Made by a program: the position numbers and the translations under genes
Shown: in pieces, positions 1-8,362 of the stretch
How the letters are laid out: each line of letters starts with the position of its first letter
How positions within the stretch are numbered: position 1 is the stretch's first letter
Notes under the pieces: model-generated
What the model was told of the DNA's origin: nothing
The model's database searches: none
Seen by the model: the letters and a program-made list of their open reading frames with translations, nothing else
Assembly (NCBI GenBank): GCA_038202885.1
Contig: JBBREP010000011.1
Coordinates: forward strand, 1-64,000
DNA length: 64,000 nt
DNA from: JBBREP01 sp038202885
GTDB taxonomy: Bacteria; Actinomycetota; Acidimicrobiia; IMCC26256; PALSA-610
Reading direction: 5' to 3'

Positions 1-300
1 GCGCGCCAGCGCATTGACGCCGGCGCTGTGGCGCACCGCCGCGGCGCGTTCGACAACGCCCGCGGCGACCTCGTGCACCGCGGCACCGGCGAGCGCGGCC
101 TGGCTGGCAGCGTCGGCCGCCGCGCCCCGCGCTTCCACATCGACATAGACCGATTCGAGGCGCGCACCCCGAGCGAGCGCCCCAGTAATCGCCCGCGGTC
201 CATCGATCACGACCAGGCCGCACGAGTCACGCTCAGCACGGTCGCGCGCGAGCGTACGCAGGCGCGTCAACTCACGATGGCGCGCTCCGAGTTGGCTCAA
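1..300 (-). CDS. TrmH/SpoU-family RNA 2'-O-methyltransferase, N-terminal part only
   Basis: The frame opens at TTG (300), whose bases overlap the rplT stop (TTGA), and runs off the left edge after 100 codons. A basic helix (LTRLRTLARDRAERD) is followed by VVIDGPRAITGAL and a strand ending VYVD. This is the pattern of the substrate-binding domain that precedes the SPOUT knot in TrmH/SpoU 2'-O-ribose methyltransferases. The SAM-binding domain lies outside the window, so catalytic residues and the rRNA or tRNA target cannot be judged. A SpoU gene directly after infC-rpmI-rplT is the common bacterial arrangement, and the 4-base overlap suggests translational coupling to L20. Confidence 0.75.
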   Translation of the reverse strand, partial: MSQLGARHRELTRLRTLARDRAERDSCGLVVIDGPRAITGALARGARLESVYVDVEARGAAADAASQAALAGAAVHEVAAGVVERAAAVRHSAGVNALAR

Positions 301-659
301 GCGGCCGTGAGCGCGCCGCGAGCCACTCCAACGAGCTGCGCGAACACTTCGGGCTCACGCACCGCGAGGTCGGCCAGCATCTTGCGGTCGACCTCGACCT
401 CGGCGGCGTGCAGCCCCGCGATGAAGCGCGAATAGCTCATCTCGTGTTCACGGCAGGCCGCGTTGATGCGCACGATCCAGAGCTTGCGCATGTCGCCCTT
501 GCGGGCCCGGCGGTCGCGGAAGGCGTACTTGCCCGAGTGCATCACCTGCTCGTTGGCCGCGCGCAGGTGACGGCTGCGCGAGCCGTTGTAACCCTTCGCC
601 GCGGCCAGGATCTTGCGGCGGCCCTTCTTGCTGTTGACGGAACGCTTGACGCGTGCCAT
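297..659 (-). CDS. rplT: 50S ribosomal protein L20
   Basis: This 120-residue protein has the usual L20 length. It starts MARVKRSVNSKKGRRKIL and carries the very basic N-terminal RNA-binding extension (GYNGSRSRHLRAANEQ), followed by RDRRARKGDMRKLWIVRI, a hallmark of L20. L20 binds 23S rRNA and is needed early in 50S assembly; in several bacteria it also represses its own operon. GGAGA lies upstream of the ATG. It is the third gene of infC-rpmI-rplT, and its stop overlaps the TTG start of the next methyltransferase gene. Confidence 0.98.
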   Translation of the reverse strand: MARVKRSVNSKKGRRKILAAAKGYNGSRSRHLRAANEQVMHSGKYAFRDRRARKGDMRKLWIVRINAACREHEMSYSRFIAGLHAAEVEVDRKMLADLAVREPEVFAQLVGVARGALTAA

Positions 660-704
660 GAGATCGTTCTCCTTCGAAGCCGCGCGAGCGCACGGCGCGT
701 ACGA

Positions 705-899
705 CTACTTGCCGAGCAGCTTGTGGACGTGCCTGCGGTGCTTGCCTTCCACAGTGCGCTCGCCGTCGAGGCGACGCGTGCGCTTCGTCGGCTTGTGCTC
801 CATCAAATGGTGGCGGTTGGCCTGACGGCGACGGATCAAACCCGTCCCCGTGATCTTGAAGCGCTTGGCTGCGCTGCGGTTCGTCTTCATCTTCGTCAT
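705..899 (-). CDS. rpmI: 50S ribosomal protein L35
   Basis: This is a 64-residue protein starting MTKMKTNRSAAKRFKITGTG, with the conserved centre RRRQANRHHLMEHK and end RRHVHKLLGK. Size, composition and order match L35, a small basic protein of the large ribosomal subunit. The ATG is at 899. A longer open frame runs through it upstream, but only this segment matches the family and it sits correctly between infC and rplT. No strong Shine-Dalgarno is visible, so translation may be coupled to infC, whose stop lies 26 bases upstream. Confidence 0.97.
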   Translation of the reverse strand: MTKMKTNRSAAKRFKITGTGLIRRRQANRHHLMEHKPTKRTRRLDGERTVEGKHRRHVHKLLGK

Positions 900-925
900 G
901 GTGACGACACTTTCGTCTTGGTCCG

Positions 926-1525
926 TCAGCCGGTTGCGGCTTCGGGCGGCGCCTCGTCGGTTGGGGCCACTGGTGGCGCCTCCACGACCGGCTTGGGCTT
1001 TTTGACATTGGGTTTGCGAATCGCGTTGAGGACCATCGTCATGTTGCGCCCGTCCTGTCGGGGCGACGACTCGACGATGGCGAATTCCTTGACCTGTTCG
1101 GCAACCCGCTCGAGGATGCGCCGACCGAGTTCGGGGTGGGCCATCTCGCGGCCTCGGAACATGATCGTGAGCTTGACCTTCGATCCCTCTTGCAGGAACC
1201 GCTCGACGTGTTTCATCTTCGTCGTGTAGTCGTGCTCGTCGATCTTCGGACGGAACTTCATTTCCTTGATCACGACGTTGGAGGCCTTCTTGCGGCTCTC
1301 CTTGCGCTTTTGGTCCTGCTCGTACCGGTATTTGCCGAAGTCCATGATCCGACATACCGGCGGGTCGGCGTTGGCGGCGACTTCGACGAGGTCAAGACCT
1401 GCATCTCGGGCGATTGTCAACGCATCCGGTGTGCTGACCACACCGAGCTGTTCACCGGCACTGCCGATCAAGCGGACCGAACGGGCGCGAATCCGTTCGT
1501 TGATCCGGGCATCCTCTGTGGCGAT
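926..1525 (-). CDS. infC: Translation initiation factor IF-3, probable AUC start
   Basis: IF-3 binds the 30S subunit, blocks premature 50S joining and checks the initiator codon. The N domain has INERIRARSVRLIG and VVSTPDAL, the linker is Lys/Arg-rich (RKESRKKASNVVIKEMKF), and the C domain ends SSPRQDGRNMTMVLNAI. A Pro/Ala/Glu tail of about 25 residues follows. I place the start at ATC (1525): AAGGGAG lies 10 bases upstream, family homology begins just after it, and it gives 199 residues, a normal IF-3 length. A GTG at 1606 would add 27 residues with no family resemblance. Near-cognate starts are a known autoregulatory device of infC. Confidence 0.95.
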   Translation of the reverse strand: MATEDARINERIRARSVRLIGSAGEQLGVVSTPDALTIARDAGLDLVEVAANADPPVCRIMDFGKYRYEQDQKRKESRKKASNVVIKEMKFRPKIDEHDYTTKMKHVERFLQEGSKVKLTIMFRGREMAHPELGRRILERVAEQVKEFAIVESSPRQDGRNMTMVLNAIRKPNVKKPKPVVEAPPVAPTDEAPPEAATG

Positions 1526-1829
1526 TGCGGCATCACTCCCTTGTGTGTTGCCGCCGACGTGACCGACGGCGGGCTCATGTCGGCAAAGCCCACCGTCACA
1601 CGACACGACCCGGCGACGTGACGTCGCTCAGCCGTATCGAGCCCGGGCAGACCCGGCTCGGAACCGCGGTCGGCACACGTGCCGCCCTCTGGGCCCGGAC
1701 GGGTGGGGTAACCGCTTCGCACCGCAGTGAGAAACGAACCCGCTTTCCCATTCGATTGTCGCCCGACACGCTACCAGGGCGCCACTCGGTAGGCTCGCAA
1801 GCCACAACACGTCGTCTCGAAGGGACACT
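1526..1829. other. Divergent intergenic region between infC and the DUF1844 gene
   Basis: This stretch separates infC (minus) from the DUF1844 gene (plus) and should hold both promoters; I could not pick convincing -35/-10 boxes. An imperfect hairpin at 1639-1659 (GAGCC/GGCTC arms) would sit in the infC leader. AAGGGA just before 1830 is the ribosome site of the plus-strand gene. Confidence 0.4.
1536..1542 (-). promoter_or_regulatory. Shine-Dalgarno deciding the infC start
   Basis: The minus strand reads AAGGGAG, 10 bases before the ATC at 1525. No comparable site precedes the GTG at 1606. This supports initiation at the non-canonical AUC codon. Confidence 0.6.
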
Positions 1830-2372
1830 GTGAGCAGCATCTGGACGCCTTCGGGCGAACATCGGGTACCCGACGACGACCCTCGGGCCGCTCCCCGTGC
1901 GCCCGGCGCCGCAGACGCGGGCGCGGGCGCGGGCGGCGCGAGCAGCGCGGCGGTCGAAGGGTCGCCACAGCCCACAGGTTCGGGTTCGAACGTGGGGGTC
2001 GAAGGCGGCGACGACTACCTCGATGGCGGTCCCCCGGGCCCACCGGTGACGCCCGAAGAGCTCGAGGCCATGCGCCAGGTGCACCTGCAGATCCGCTCGA
2101 CGCCCGCCGTCGATGTGGTCGCCAATCATGTCGTGCAGCTCTTCGAGTTGGCGCTGATCTACCTCGGTGTCACGACCCCGCCCGACGACCAGGGCCGTGT
2201 CCCGATGCCCGACCTTGCGCAGGCCGGCGTTGCGATCGACGCGATGAGTGCGCTCATCGACGGCTTCGGGCCCCGGCTCAACGAACACGAACAGACCCTG
2301 CGCGACGGCCTCGGCCAGATCCAGATGCTCTACGTGCAGGTCGCCGACCAACTCCAAGACCATCAGACGTAG
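1830..2372 (+). CDS. DUF1844 family protein
   Basis: This 180-residue protein starts at GTG with AAGGGA four bases upstream. Residues 1-70 are low-complexity (Ala, Gly, Pro, Asp) and probably disordered. Residues 72-175 match DUF1844: a helix ending NHVVQLFELALIYLG, then MPDLAQAGVAIDAMSALIDGF, then LRDGLGQIQMLYVQVADQL. The small family has no established biochemical role; in actinobacteria it is often found next to infC, as here. The last 10 bases overlap the 3' end of the convergent secreted-protein gene. Confidence 0.75.
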   Translation: MSSIWTPSGEHRVPDDDPRAAPRAPGAADAGAGAGGASSAAVEGSPQPTGSGSNVGVEGGDDYLDGGPPGPPVTPEELEAMRQVHLQIRSTPAVDVVANHVVQLFELALIYLGVTTPPDDQGRVPMPDLAQAGVAIDAMSALIDGFGPRLNEHEQTLRDGLGQIQMLYVQVADQLQDHQT

Positions 2373-4138
2373 GTGTAGCGATCCGCCGTCACGATCGCGC
2401 TCGTGCCGGCAGCGTTGGTGACTCGCACATTGACGATTCCCCGCACGGCGCCCCGCGGTGCCTTCACAGTGCACTTCGTGGCAGTCGGGCAGGTGAGGTT
2501 CGTACCGGCGACGGCACCGAATTTGATCGCGCTCACGGATTGCAAGCTCGTGCCGGTCACCGTGACGACGGTGCCCCCGGCGAGCAGCCCCGACTTCGGC
2601 GAGATCGCCGTCACCGTCGGTGCGACGAGACCTCGACCGGTAAGGCTCACGCTTGCTTTCACTCCGCGGTCGGTGTTGACCGTGAGGATGGCATTGTCCT
2701 GTGTATTCGAGATCGGACTGAACGTGACCGCGTAGGTGCACGACGCGCCCGGCAGGAGCGGGTACTGCGAACACGAACCTCCGGGACCGACCCGGTAGTC
2801 GGGACGGGTGAACGCGACTGACGTCAGCGTGATCGAGACGTTGCCCCTGTTCGTGAGGGTGACGGTGCGCAATGCCGTCGTGTGCAGCGGCCGCGCCCCG
2901 AACGCGAGCGTGGTCGGGTTCGCAGTCAACCCCACGACAGCGGCAACGATGTGCTGGGTGTAGTACGCCTTCCACGGCGAGTGGTACGTATCGCCGGTGT
3001 AGTACGCGTAGAGCGTCTCGTCGCCGACTGCGTAGACCGTCGGGAACGAGGTCGGACTTGAGTTGACGCTCGCGTCCCAGTATTCGGTGTCGGTTTCGAG
3101 ATGTGAGTTCGGATCGACGCGGCCGAACACGATCGAACCGGTCGGCGCGGGCGTCGAACTCGACCAGGAGAGGTGCGCGGTGATGCGCACCGGAGTACCG
3201 ACAATGCTCGGGTTCGCGGCCGATGTGATGTTGCCCACCGTGGTGTAATACGGCGTGTAGGTGATGGTGATGACGCCGTCGGCGCGCTCGGTCGCGGACG
3301 ACGTTGCCGCCCCGGCCTCGATGGAGTAGCTCGCGCCCCCGGCACCGCCACCACCGGCGCCGCCGTCGAAGCTGGTCGACGAGCCGGCCCCACCGCCGGC
3401 GCCGCCACCCGATCCTTCGGGCAGCCATCCCGCACCGCCGCCGCCACCGCCACCCGCGTAGCTGAAGTACGCGGCGTCGCCACCGTCACCACCGTTCTGC
3501 GAGCCCACGTGGCCAACGCCGCCCGACCCCGAGTGAGCAGCGTGGCCGGCGTAGCCGCGGAAACCGCCACCGTTACCGCCGTCGCCACCATCGCCTGGGT
3601 ACAGGCCGTTATCGCTGGCGCCGCCGCCGCCGCCGCCACCACCGGCGCTGACGAGCGTGGTGGCTCCAAGGAACACGAGCGAGGCCGCTCCGCCATTGCC
3701 GTACCCAGCCGCACCGTCGACGTCGTCGATGCCGGCGTAGCCGCCGCGCACAGAACTGATGCCGGGCCCGCTCAGCAGGCCCATGGCCCCGGGCCACACG
3801 GTGAGGGCCTCACCGGGCACGACCGGGAGATCGATATCGACCACGCCACCGAACCCACCGCTACCGCCAACCCCATGGGGAGTGCCCGTGCCCGATCCGC
3901 CGGCGCCACCAACCGCGTGCACCTGAATACGTGTGGTCAGCGGTGGCACGACCCAGTCCGTTGGTGCGGCCGTATTCGTGAACTGGAGAATTGTCGGTGT
4001 GATTGCGGCCGGGGCCGCCAGCGCGGCGTGGGCCACGCCAGCCGAGGAGCCGACGACTGCGGCTGACGTTGCCACGACGGTCGCGGCGGTGATGAGGATC
4101 CGTGCGGCATGGGCCACAGGACTGCGGAACCGGTTCAT
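2363..4138 (-). CDS. Secreted Gly-rich protein with Ig-like, choice-of-anchor D and IPT domains
   Basis: I chose the ATG at 4138, with GGAG seven bases upstream; a longer frame from 4207 adds residues ahead of the signal peptide. Residues 1-38 form a Sec signal peptide ending AHA. Next come a Gly-rich region of about 200 residues with many GGxGG runs, a Big_3-like Ig repeat (GTPVRITAHLSW), an ASPM/SPD-2/Hydin-like choice-of-anchor D domain (NPTTLAFGARPLHTTALRTV), and a C-terminal IPT/TIG domain (ISPKSGLLAGGTVVTVTG). The architecture suggests an extracellular or surface structural protein. No enzymatic motif or sortase signal is visible. Convergent with the DUF1844 gene, overlapping it by 10 bases. 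Confidence 0.8.
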   Translation of the reverse strand: MNRFRSPVAHAARILITAATVVATSAAVVGSSAGVAHAALAAPAAITPTILQFTNTAAPTDWVVPPLTTRIQVHAVGGAGGSGTGTPHGVGGSGGFGGVVDIDLPVVPGEALTVWPGAMGLLSGPGISSVRGGYAGIDDVDGAAGYGNGGAASLVFLGATTLVSAGGGGGGGGASDNGLYPGDGGDGGNGGGFRGYAGHAAHSGSGGVGHVGSQNGGDGGDAAYFSYAGGGGGGGAGWLPEGSGGGAGGGAGSSTSFDGGAGGGGAGGASYSIEAGAATSSATERADGVITITYTPYYTTVGNITSAANPSIVGTPVRITAHLSWSSSTPAPTGSIVFGRVDPNSHLETDTEYWDASVNSSPTSFPTVYAVGDETLYAYYTGDTYHSPWKAYYTQHIVAAVVGLTANPTTLAFGARPLHTTALRTVTLTNRGNVSITLTSVAFTRPDYRVGPGGSCSQYPLLPGASCTYAVTFSPISNTQDNAILTVNTDRGVKASVSLTGRGLVAPTVTAISPKSGLLAGGTVVTVTGTSLQSVSAIKFGAVAGTNLTCPTATKCTVKAPRGAVRGIVNVRVTNAAGTSAIVTADRYTYV

Positions 4139-4242
4139 AACGATCTCCGAACGTGAAGCAATGTGGTGTCTCCACGATGACGGTGCCGCGCCGATCCCAC
4201 CAGGCACACGGCCCTCACATCACCCTCACGTTCGTCATGTGA

Positions 4243-7206
4243 CTATTCCAGGAGCGCCAGGATGCCGTGCGCGCCGAGCGCGACGGCCGTGGTTCGTGCC
4301 GCGTCGCGCAGCGCGGCGATTTCGGGCGAGCCGGGCGCCGAGCCCTCCACGAGGAGCGCAGCCAACTCGAGTTGGGTGCGCGCGAGCCATGGACGCGCGC
4401 CCAGCTCCGTGCACGTCACGATCGCGCGGCGCAACCGAAGCTCGGATTCGTCGCGACGTGCAAGCAGCCGGCAGAGCGCACCGAGGTGATAATCGGTCGG
4501 ACCCCAGAACGCGCCGAGGGGACCGATCCGAACCGCGAGCGCCGGATGCGACGACAGTTGGTCGTACATCACCTCGGCGTAGTCGCGCTCTGCGAGCTGC
4601 ACGCAGGTGTGGCACAGCAACCCGATGACCGGGAGCCACTCGAGGTCCCTCCGCACGTCGGCATACGCCACTTCCGCGTGTCCGGCGAGTATCTCGCGCG
4701 CGACTCCAGGCGCCCCGCCGAACGCAGCGGCCATGGCGAGGCCAGCCATGAACGTCGGCACCGATGCCAGGTCGTCGCGCAGCGCAAGCATGAACGCTGT
4801 CGTCTCGGCGGCGATCCCACAGTCCACGCCGCGCAGCACTGTGGCCACGAGGTGGATCGCCGGCGCATTCGGGTCGGCGTCAGCTGCGAGGGCCAGCGCG
4901 CGTTCGGCCTCGCGCTCACCGTCGACGTAACGCCCCTCCATCAGTGCGGTAGCCGCGTCCATCCGAGCGGCGAGCGCCAACTCGAACGGCAAGGCCAGCT
5001 CTTGGGCGACCTCCGTGAACGCAGCTGCCGCCTCGTGCCACGCGGAGGCGTCCGCGAGCTCGAACGCAGCCCACGCCTTGCCGTACCACGCGTTCGCAAG
5101 CATCGGGAGGTTGCGGGCATCGCGGGCGATGTGGATCATCTTCGTGCTGACGCGATCCAACACGACCGGATCGTCCACGATGATCGTGTCGCGTTGCGCG
5201 CCGAGCGACACGAGGAGTTCGCTCGGCGGTTCCTGCGCGCCAACCGCGGCGAGCACGATCGCCGCCGCCGCTTGACGCCGTGGGTAGGCCTCGTCGGAAT
5301 CGTCGAAACCGAGTTGGCGTTTCAGCATCGACGCGGCGGTGATCCTGCGCACGTATTCGTCATCGGGCAGCGCACCCATGGCCTGTTCGAGGGCATCGAT
5401 GCGCGCCGCATCGTGGCGGCCGAATCGAACAGTGGCGGCGAGTCCGATCGCGGCATCCGCGTAGAGGCGCGGGTCGTCGAGCGTCTCCGCGAGGGCGAGC
5501 GCGGCCCAGAACTGCTCGTCGGCCGCGGCCGTCTCGCTGCGCGCGTTGTAGGCCTGGCCGAGCTTCAGCAGCACCTCGGCGCGCCCGCGCGTGGGATCGA
5601 GCCAATGCGCCGCGGCCCACTCGTAGCGGCGAATCGCTTCGCTGATGTCGGCCGCTTCTGCGGCCGCATCTCCCGCGCGAAGCGTCCAGCGCACCGCGTC
5701 GTCGACCGCACTGCGATCGTCACGCGCAACGATCGCCCAGTGCCGAGCGATGCTGTACACCATCGCGTCGTCGATGTGGTCGTCGTCCTTCAACTCCTCG
5801 AGCAAGCGCGCGGCGCGGCGATGCGAATCGAGCCGTCGGCGCGCCGTCATGGATTCGTAGACCGCGGCATGGACCAACGCGTGGGTGAACGCGAGCGCTC
5901 GAGCCGACACCTCGGTGACGAGCCCACCGTCGAGCGCGTCCTCCACCGCCTGCAATTCGGCGTCAGCATCGAGGTTCGCGAGGTGGGCGGCGATCGCCGT
6001 GTCGAACGTCCGCCCGAGTACCGCCCCGGCGCGCACGAGCGATCGACTCGCTTCCGACAGCGCGAGCACCCGATTCGTCAGCGTTTCTTGCACAGCGACC
6101 GGAACGGGAACCACCGCCCCCGAGATCGGGTCCGCCGCGCTCGGTGTCCAGTGCTGCGCGAGCAAGTGTTCGGTGAGTTCGGCGATGAACAAGGGATTGC
6201 CGTCGGTCGCGGCCGCAACGGTTGCGACGAGTTCCGACGTCACCTCGCCGCCCGCGACCGATCGCACGAGATCATGCACCGACTCCCCCGACAAACCCGC
6301 AACCGTGATGCGTTCGAGCGATGCCTGACGGCGCAACTCGCTGAGCGCGGCCGAAGTAGCCGCGTCGATGTCGGTCGACCGGATCGCGCCGACGATCGTG
6401 AGCTCGCCGAGCACGTCGCTCGCCGCGAGGTGCGCGAGCAACGCGAGCGAGCCCGCATCGGCCCATTGCACGTCGTCGATCACAAGCAACGCGCGCCCAT
6501 GTGCCCGCAACAGCTCGACCACCGCATCGAAGAACAGTCGCCGCTCCACGCCGGGAATAGCGATACTCGGACCCGCGCCGCCCGAACTCGACGAGCCCGC
6601 GGGCAGCTCGGGCACGATGCGCTGCAACTCACCGGTCAGTGAACCGGCATCGTGCGACTCGAGCGCCCGCCGGACCGGGTCGACGAACGGTTCGTACGCG
6701 CCGAGGCGCTCGGGCGTGCAGCGGCCCCACAGCACCGACGCCGCGAGCCCCACATCGAGCGCGAACTCGCCGATCAAGCGCGTCTTACCAGCGCCCGCTT
6801 CGCCCGATACGAGCACGACACGGACCGTGCGCTCCCACGCGCTGTCGAGCGCGGCGCGCTCGGCGTCGCGGCCGACGAACGCAAAGCGTCGTAACACGCC
6901 CGGCAGTTCCAGCGCACCGGTGAACCGAGCGGTCGGCCCTCGCTCGGTGCGAGCCGGCGCGCCGTCGGCCGCGCTCGCGCCGGGCACCGCCGTCGCTGCG
7001 AGCTCGGCGCGCTGTTCGTCGCTGAGGCCGAGCGCGCCGGCAAGGTTGGCGATCGTCGAAAGCCGCGGCGCCCGGCGACGGCCAGCTTCAAGCGCGGCGA
7101 TCGCCGCGGCCGACATCCCCGCGAGCTCAGCCAATCCCTCCTGGGTCAGTGTGCGCGCGACCCGATGCCGCCGAAGCAGCGCCCCGAACTCGTTGTCATC
7201 GGTCAT
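4243..7206 (-). CDS. XRE-type HTH / AAA ATPase / helical-repeat regulator
   Basis: The 987-residue protein starts at ATG 7206. Residues 6-62 form an XRE helix-turn-helix (TQEGLAELAGMSAAAIAALE). Residues 105-300 form an AAA/STAND-like ATPase with Walker A GEAGAGKTRL (about 135-144) and Walker B LLVIDDVQWAD (about 240-250). The remaining ~600 residues are Ala-rich helices resembling TPR-like repeats. MalT/LuxR-type regulators share this core but carry a C-terminal LuxR HTH; none is visible, so DNA binding would be N-terminal. It probably senses a ligand and controls transcription, but the inducer and targets are unknown. The gene overlaps the cold-shock-like gene upstream by 11 bases. Confidence 0.8.
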   Translation of the reverse strand: MTDDNEFGALLRRHRVARTLTQEGLAELAGMSAAAIAALEAGRRRAPRLSTIANLAGALGLSDEQRAELAATAVPGASAADGAPARTERGPTARFTGALELPGVLRRFAFVGRDAERAALDSAWERTVRVVLVSGEAGAGKTRLIGEFALDVGLAASVLWGRCTPERLGAYEPFVDPVRRALESHDAGSLTGELQRIVPELPAGSSSSGGAGPSIAIPGVERRLFFDAVVELLRAHGRALLVIDDVQWADAGSLALLAHLAASDVLGELTIVGAIRSTDIDAATSAALSELRRQASLERITVAGLSGESVHDLVRSVAGGEVTSELVATVAAATDGNPLFIAELTEHLLAQHWTPSAADPISGAVVPVPVAVQETLTNRVLALSEASRSLVRAGAVLGRTFDTAIAAHLANLDADAELQAVEDALDGGLVTEVSARALAFTHALVHAAVYESMTARRRLDSHRRAARLLEELKDDDHIDDAMVYSIARHWAIVARDDRSAVDDAVRWTLRAGDAAAEAADISEAIRRYEWAAAHWLDPTRGRAEVLLKLGQAYNARSETAAADEQFWAALALAETLDDPRLYADAAIGLAATVRFGRHDAARIDALEQAMGALPDDEYVRRITAASMLKRQLGFDDSDEAYPRRQAAAAIVLAAVGAQEPPSELLVSLGAQRDTIIVDDPVVLDRVSTKMIHIARDARNLPMLANAWYGKAWAAFELADASAWHEAAAAFTEVAQELALPFELALAARMDAATALMEGRYVDGEREAERALALAADADPNAPAIHLVATVLRGVDCGIAAETTAFMLALRDDLASVPTFMAGLAMAAAFGGAPGVAREILAGHAEVAYADVRRDLEWLPVIGLLCHTCVQLAERDYAEVMYDQLSSHPALAVRIGPLGAFWGPTDYHLGALCRLLARRDESELRLRRAIVTCTELGARPWLARTQLELAALLVEGSAPGSPEIAALRDAARTTAVALGAHGILALLE

Positions 7207-7450
7207 TGGCGGGGACTCGCGACCACCCCGGTTGGGTGTGGGGCCGGATGTTGGCGGCTTCCCAGCGGCCGAGTGGGCCGGGGATGAGGTCGAAATCCAC
7301 GTGGGCGCCGAGCGCGATCGTGCGAGAGCCATCGGCGATGGCGACGCAGTGAAACCCGTACTCGACGCCGTCGTCGGCGAGCACCACGCCCCGCCCGACG
7401 TGCGCATCGAACTGCGCGACCGAGCCCGTGTGCCCGCCCGTCACGTCCAA
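7196..7450 (-). CDS. Small cold-shock-domain-like protein
   Basis: This 84-residue open frame starts at TTG (7450) or GTG (7444). It contains TGSVAQFDAHVGRGVVLADD, YGFHCVAIADGSRTI and VDFDLIPGPLGRWEA. A conserved Gly-x-Val, a Phe-containing strand and the final V-x-F-x-L-x-P-G pattern recall the OB fold of CspA-type proteins, but the RNP1/RNP2 aromatic motifs are weak. Nucleic-acid binding is likely but unproven. It lies 7 bases after hisG, and its 3' end overlaps the start of the HTH-ATPase gene, which argues for co-transcription and that the frame is real. Confidence 0.65.
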   Translation of the reverse strand: MDVTGGHTGSVAQFDAHVGRGVVLADDGVEYGFHCVAIADGSRTIALGAHVDFDLIPGPLGRWEAANIRPHTQPGWSRVPANDR

Positions 7451-7457
7451 CCGGGCG

Positions 7458-8333
7458 TCACGCGACGATCTTGCTGATGGGCAACTCGAGGATGCCGGTG
7501 GCCCCGGCGTCCTTGAGCGCCGGGATCAGCGTGTTGATGTCAGACTTGGCGACCACGGTTTCGACCGCGTAGCCGTCTTCGCCGTAGAGCTTGCTGACGG
7601 TTGGCGACTTCAACGCGGGCAAGAGGTCGATCGCCCGCTGGAGGTTCGCCTCGTCGACGTTGAGCTTCACGAGCACACGCCCGCGTGCCTCCAACGCGCC
7701 CGTGAGCAACACCTGGAGCTGTTCCATCGCTCGGCGTTTTTCGGGATCGGCGTACGCCGCACGGTTCGCAATCAGCTCCGTGTACGACACCACGATCGTG
7801 TCGATCACCTTGAGGCCGGCTGCACGCAACGCCCGTCCAGTTTCGGTCACTTCGACGATCGCATCCGCGATCTCGGGGATCTTGGCCTCGGTCGCGCCGT
7901 ACGACAACGACACGTCGGCGTCCACGCCCTGTTCGCGGAGAAACCGCGTCGTCAGCCGCACGTACTCGGTCTGCACTCGCACGCCGCTCGGCAGGTCGGC
8001 CACCGTCTGCCACGGCGAGTCGCCCGCCACCGCCACCACAATCCTCGTCGGACGGGCCGACACCTTCGAGTACTGAAGCCGGCCCAGGCTGACAATGTCG
8101 GCTTCGGTCTCCTCGATCCAGTCACGCGCCGTGATCCCAAGGTCGAACATGCCGGTCGCGACGTAGGTGGGAATCTCCTGCGGGCGCAGGATCCTGACCT
8201 CGCGCACGCGCGGGTCGTCGATCGAGGCCTTGTAGTCGACGTCAGATGAACGGCTCACGGCGAGGTCGGCGTCGTCGAACAACTGCAACGTGGCCCGTTC
8301 GAGGGAACCCTTCGGCAAGACGAGGCGAAGCAC
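7458..8333 (-). CDS. hisG: ATP phosphoribosyltransferase, long form
   Basis: HisG catalyses the first step of histidine synthesis, joining ATP and PRPP. From GTG 8333 the 291-residue product begins VLRLVLPKGSLERAT, the classic N terminus; the open frame extends upstream without homology. Later motifs include FDLGITARDWIEE and EVTETGRALRAAGLKVI. The length and the C-terminal ~75 residues (LVKLNVDEANLQRAI to LPISKIVA) fit the ACT-like regulatory domain of the long, HisZ-independent form. No other his genes are in the window. The next gene is the cold-shock-like protein, 7 bases away. Confidence 0.93.
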   Translation of the reverse strand: MLRLVLPKGSLERATLQLFDDADLAVSRSSDVDYKASIDDPRVREVRILRPQEIPTYVATGMFDLGITARDWIEETEADIVSLGRLQYSKVSARPTRIVVAVAGDSPWQTVADLPSGVRVQTEYVRLTTRFLREQGVDADVSLSYGATEAKIPEIADAIVEVTETGRALRAAGLKVIDTIVVSYTELIANRAAYADPEKRRAMEQLQVLLTGALEARGRVLVKLNVDEANLQRAIDLLPALKSPTVSKLYGEDGYAVETVVAKSDINTLIPALKDAGATGILELPISKIVA

Positions 8334-8362
8334 GGCGTCTGACGCTAGTGGTAGGAGCGCGC

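Noticed and set aside
4267..6642. Plus-strand frame of 791 codons opposite the HTH-ATPase gene
   Set aside because: Antisense shadow of a motif-bearing gene; no recognisable domain and no ribosome site.
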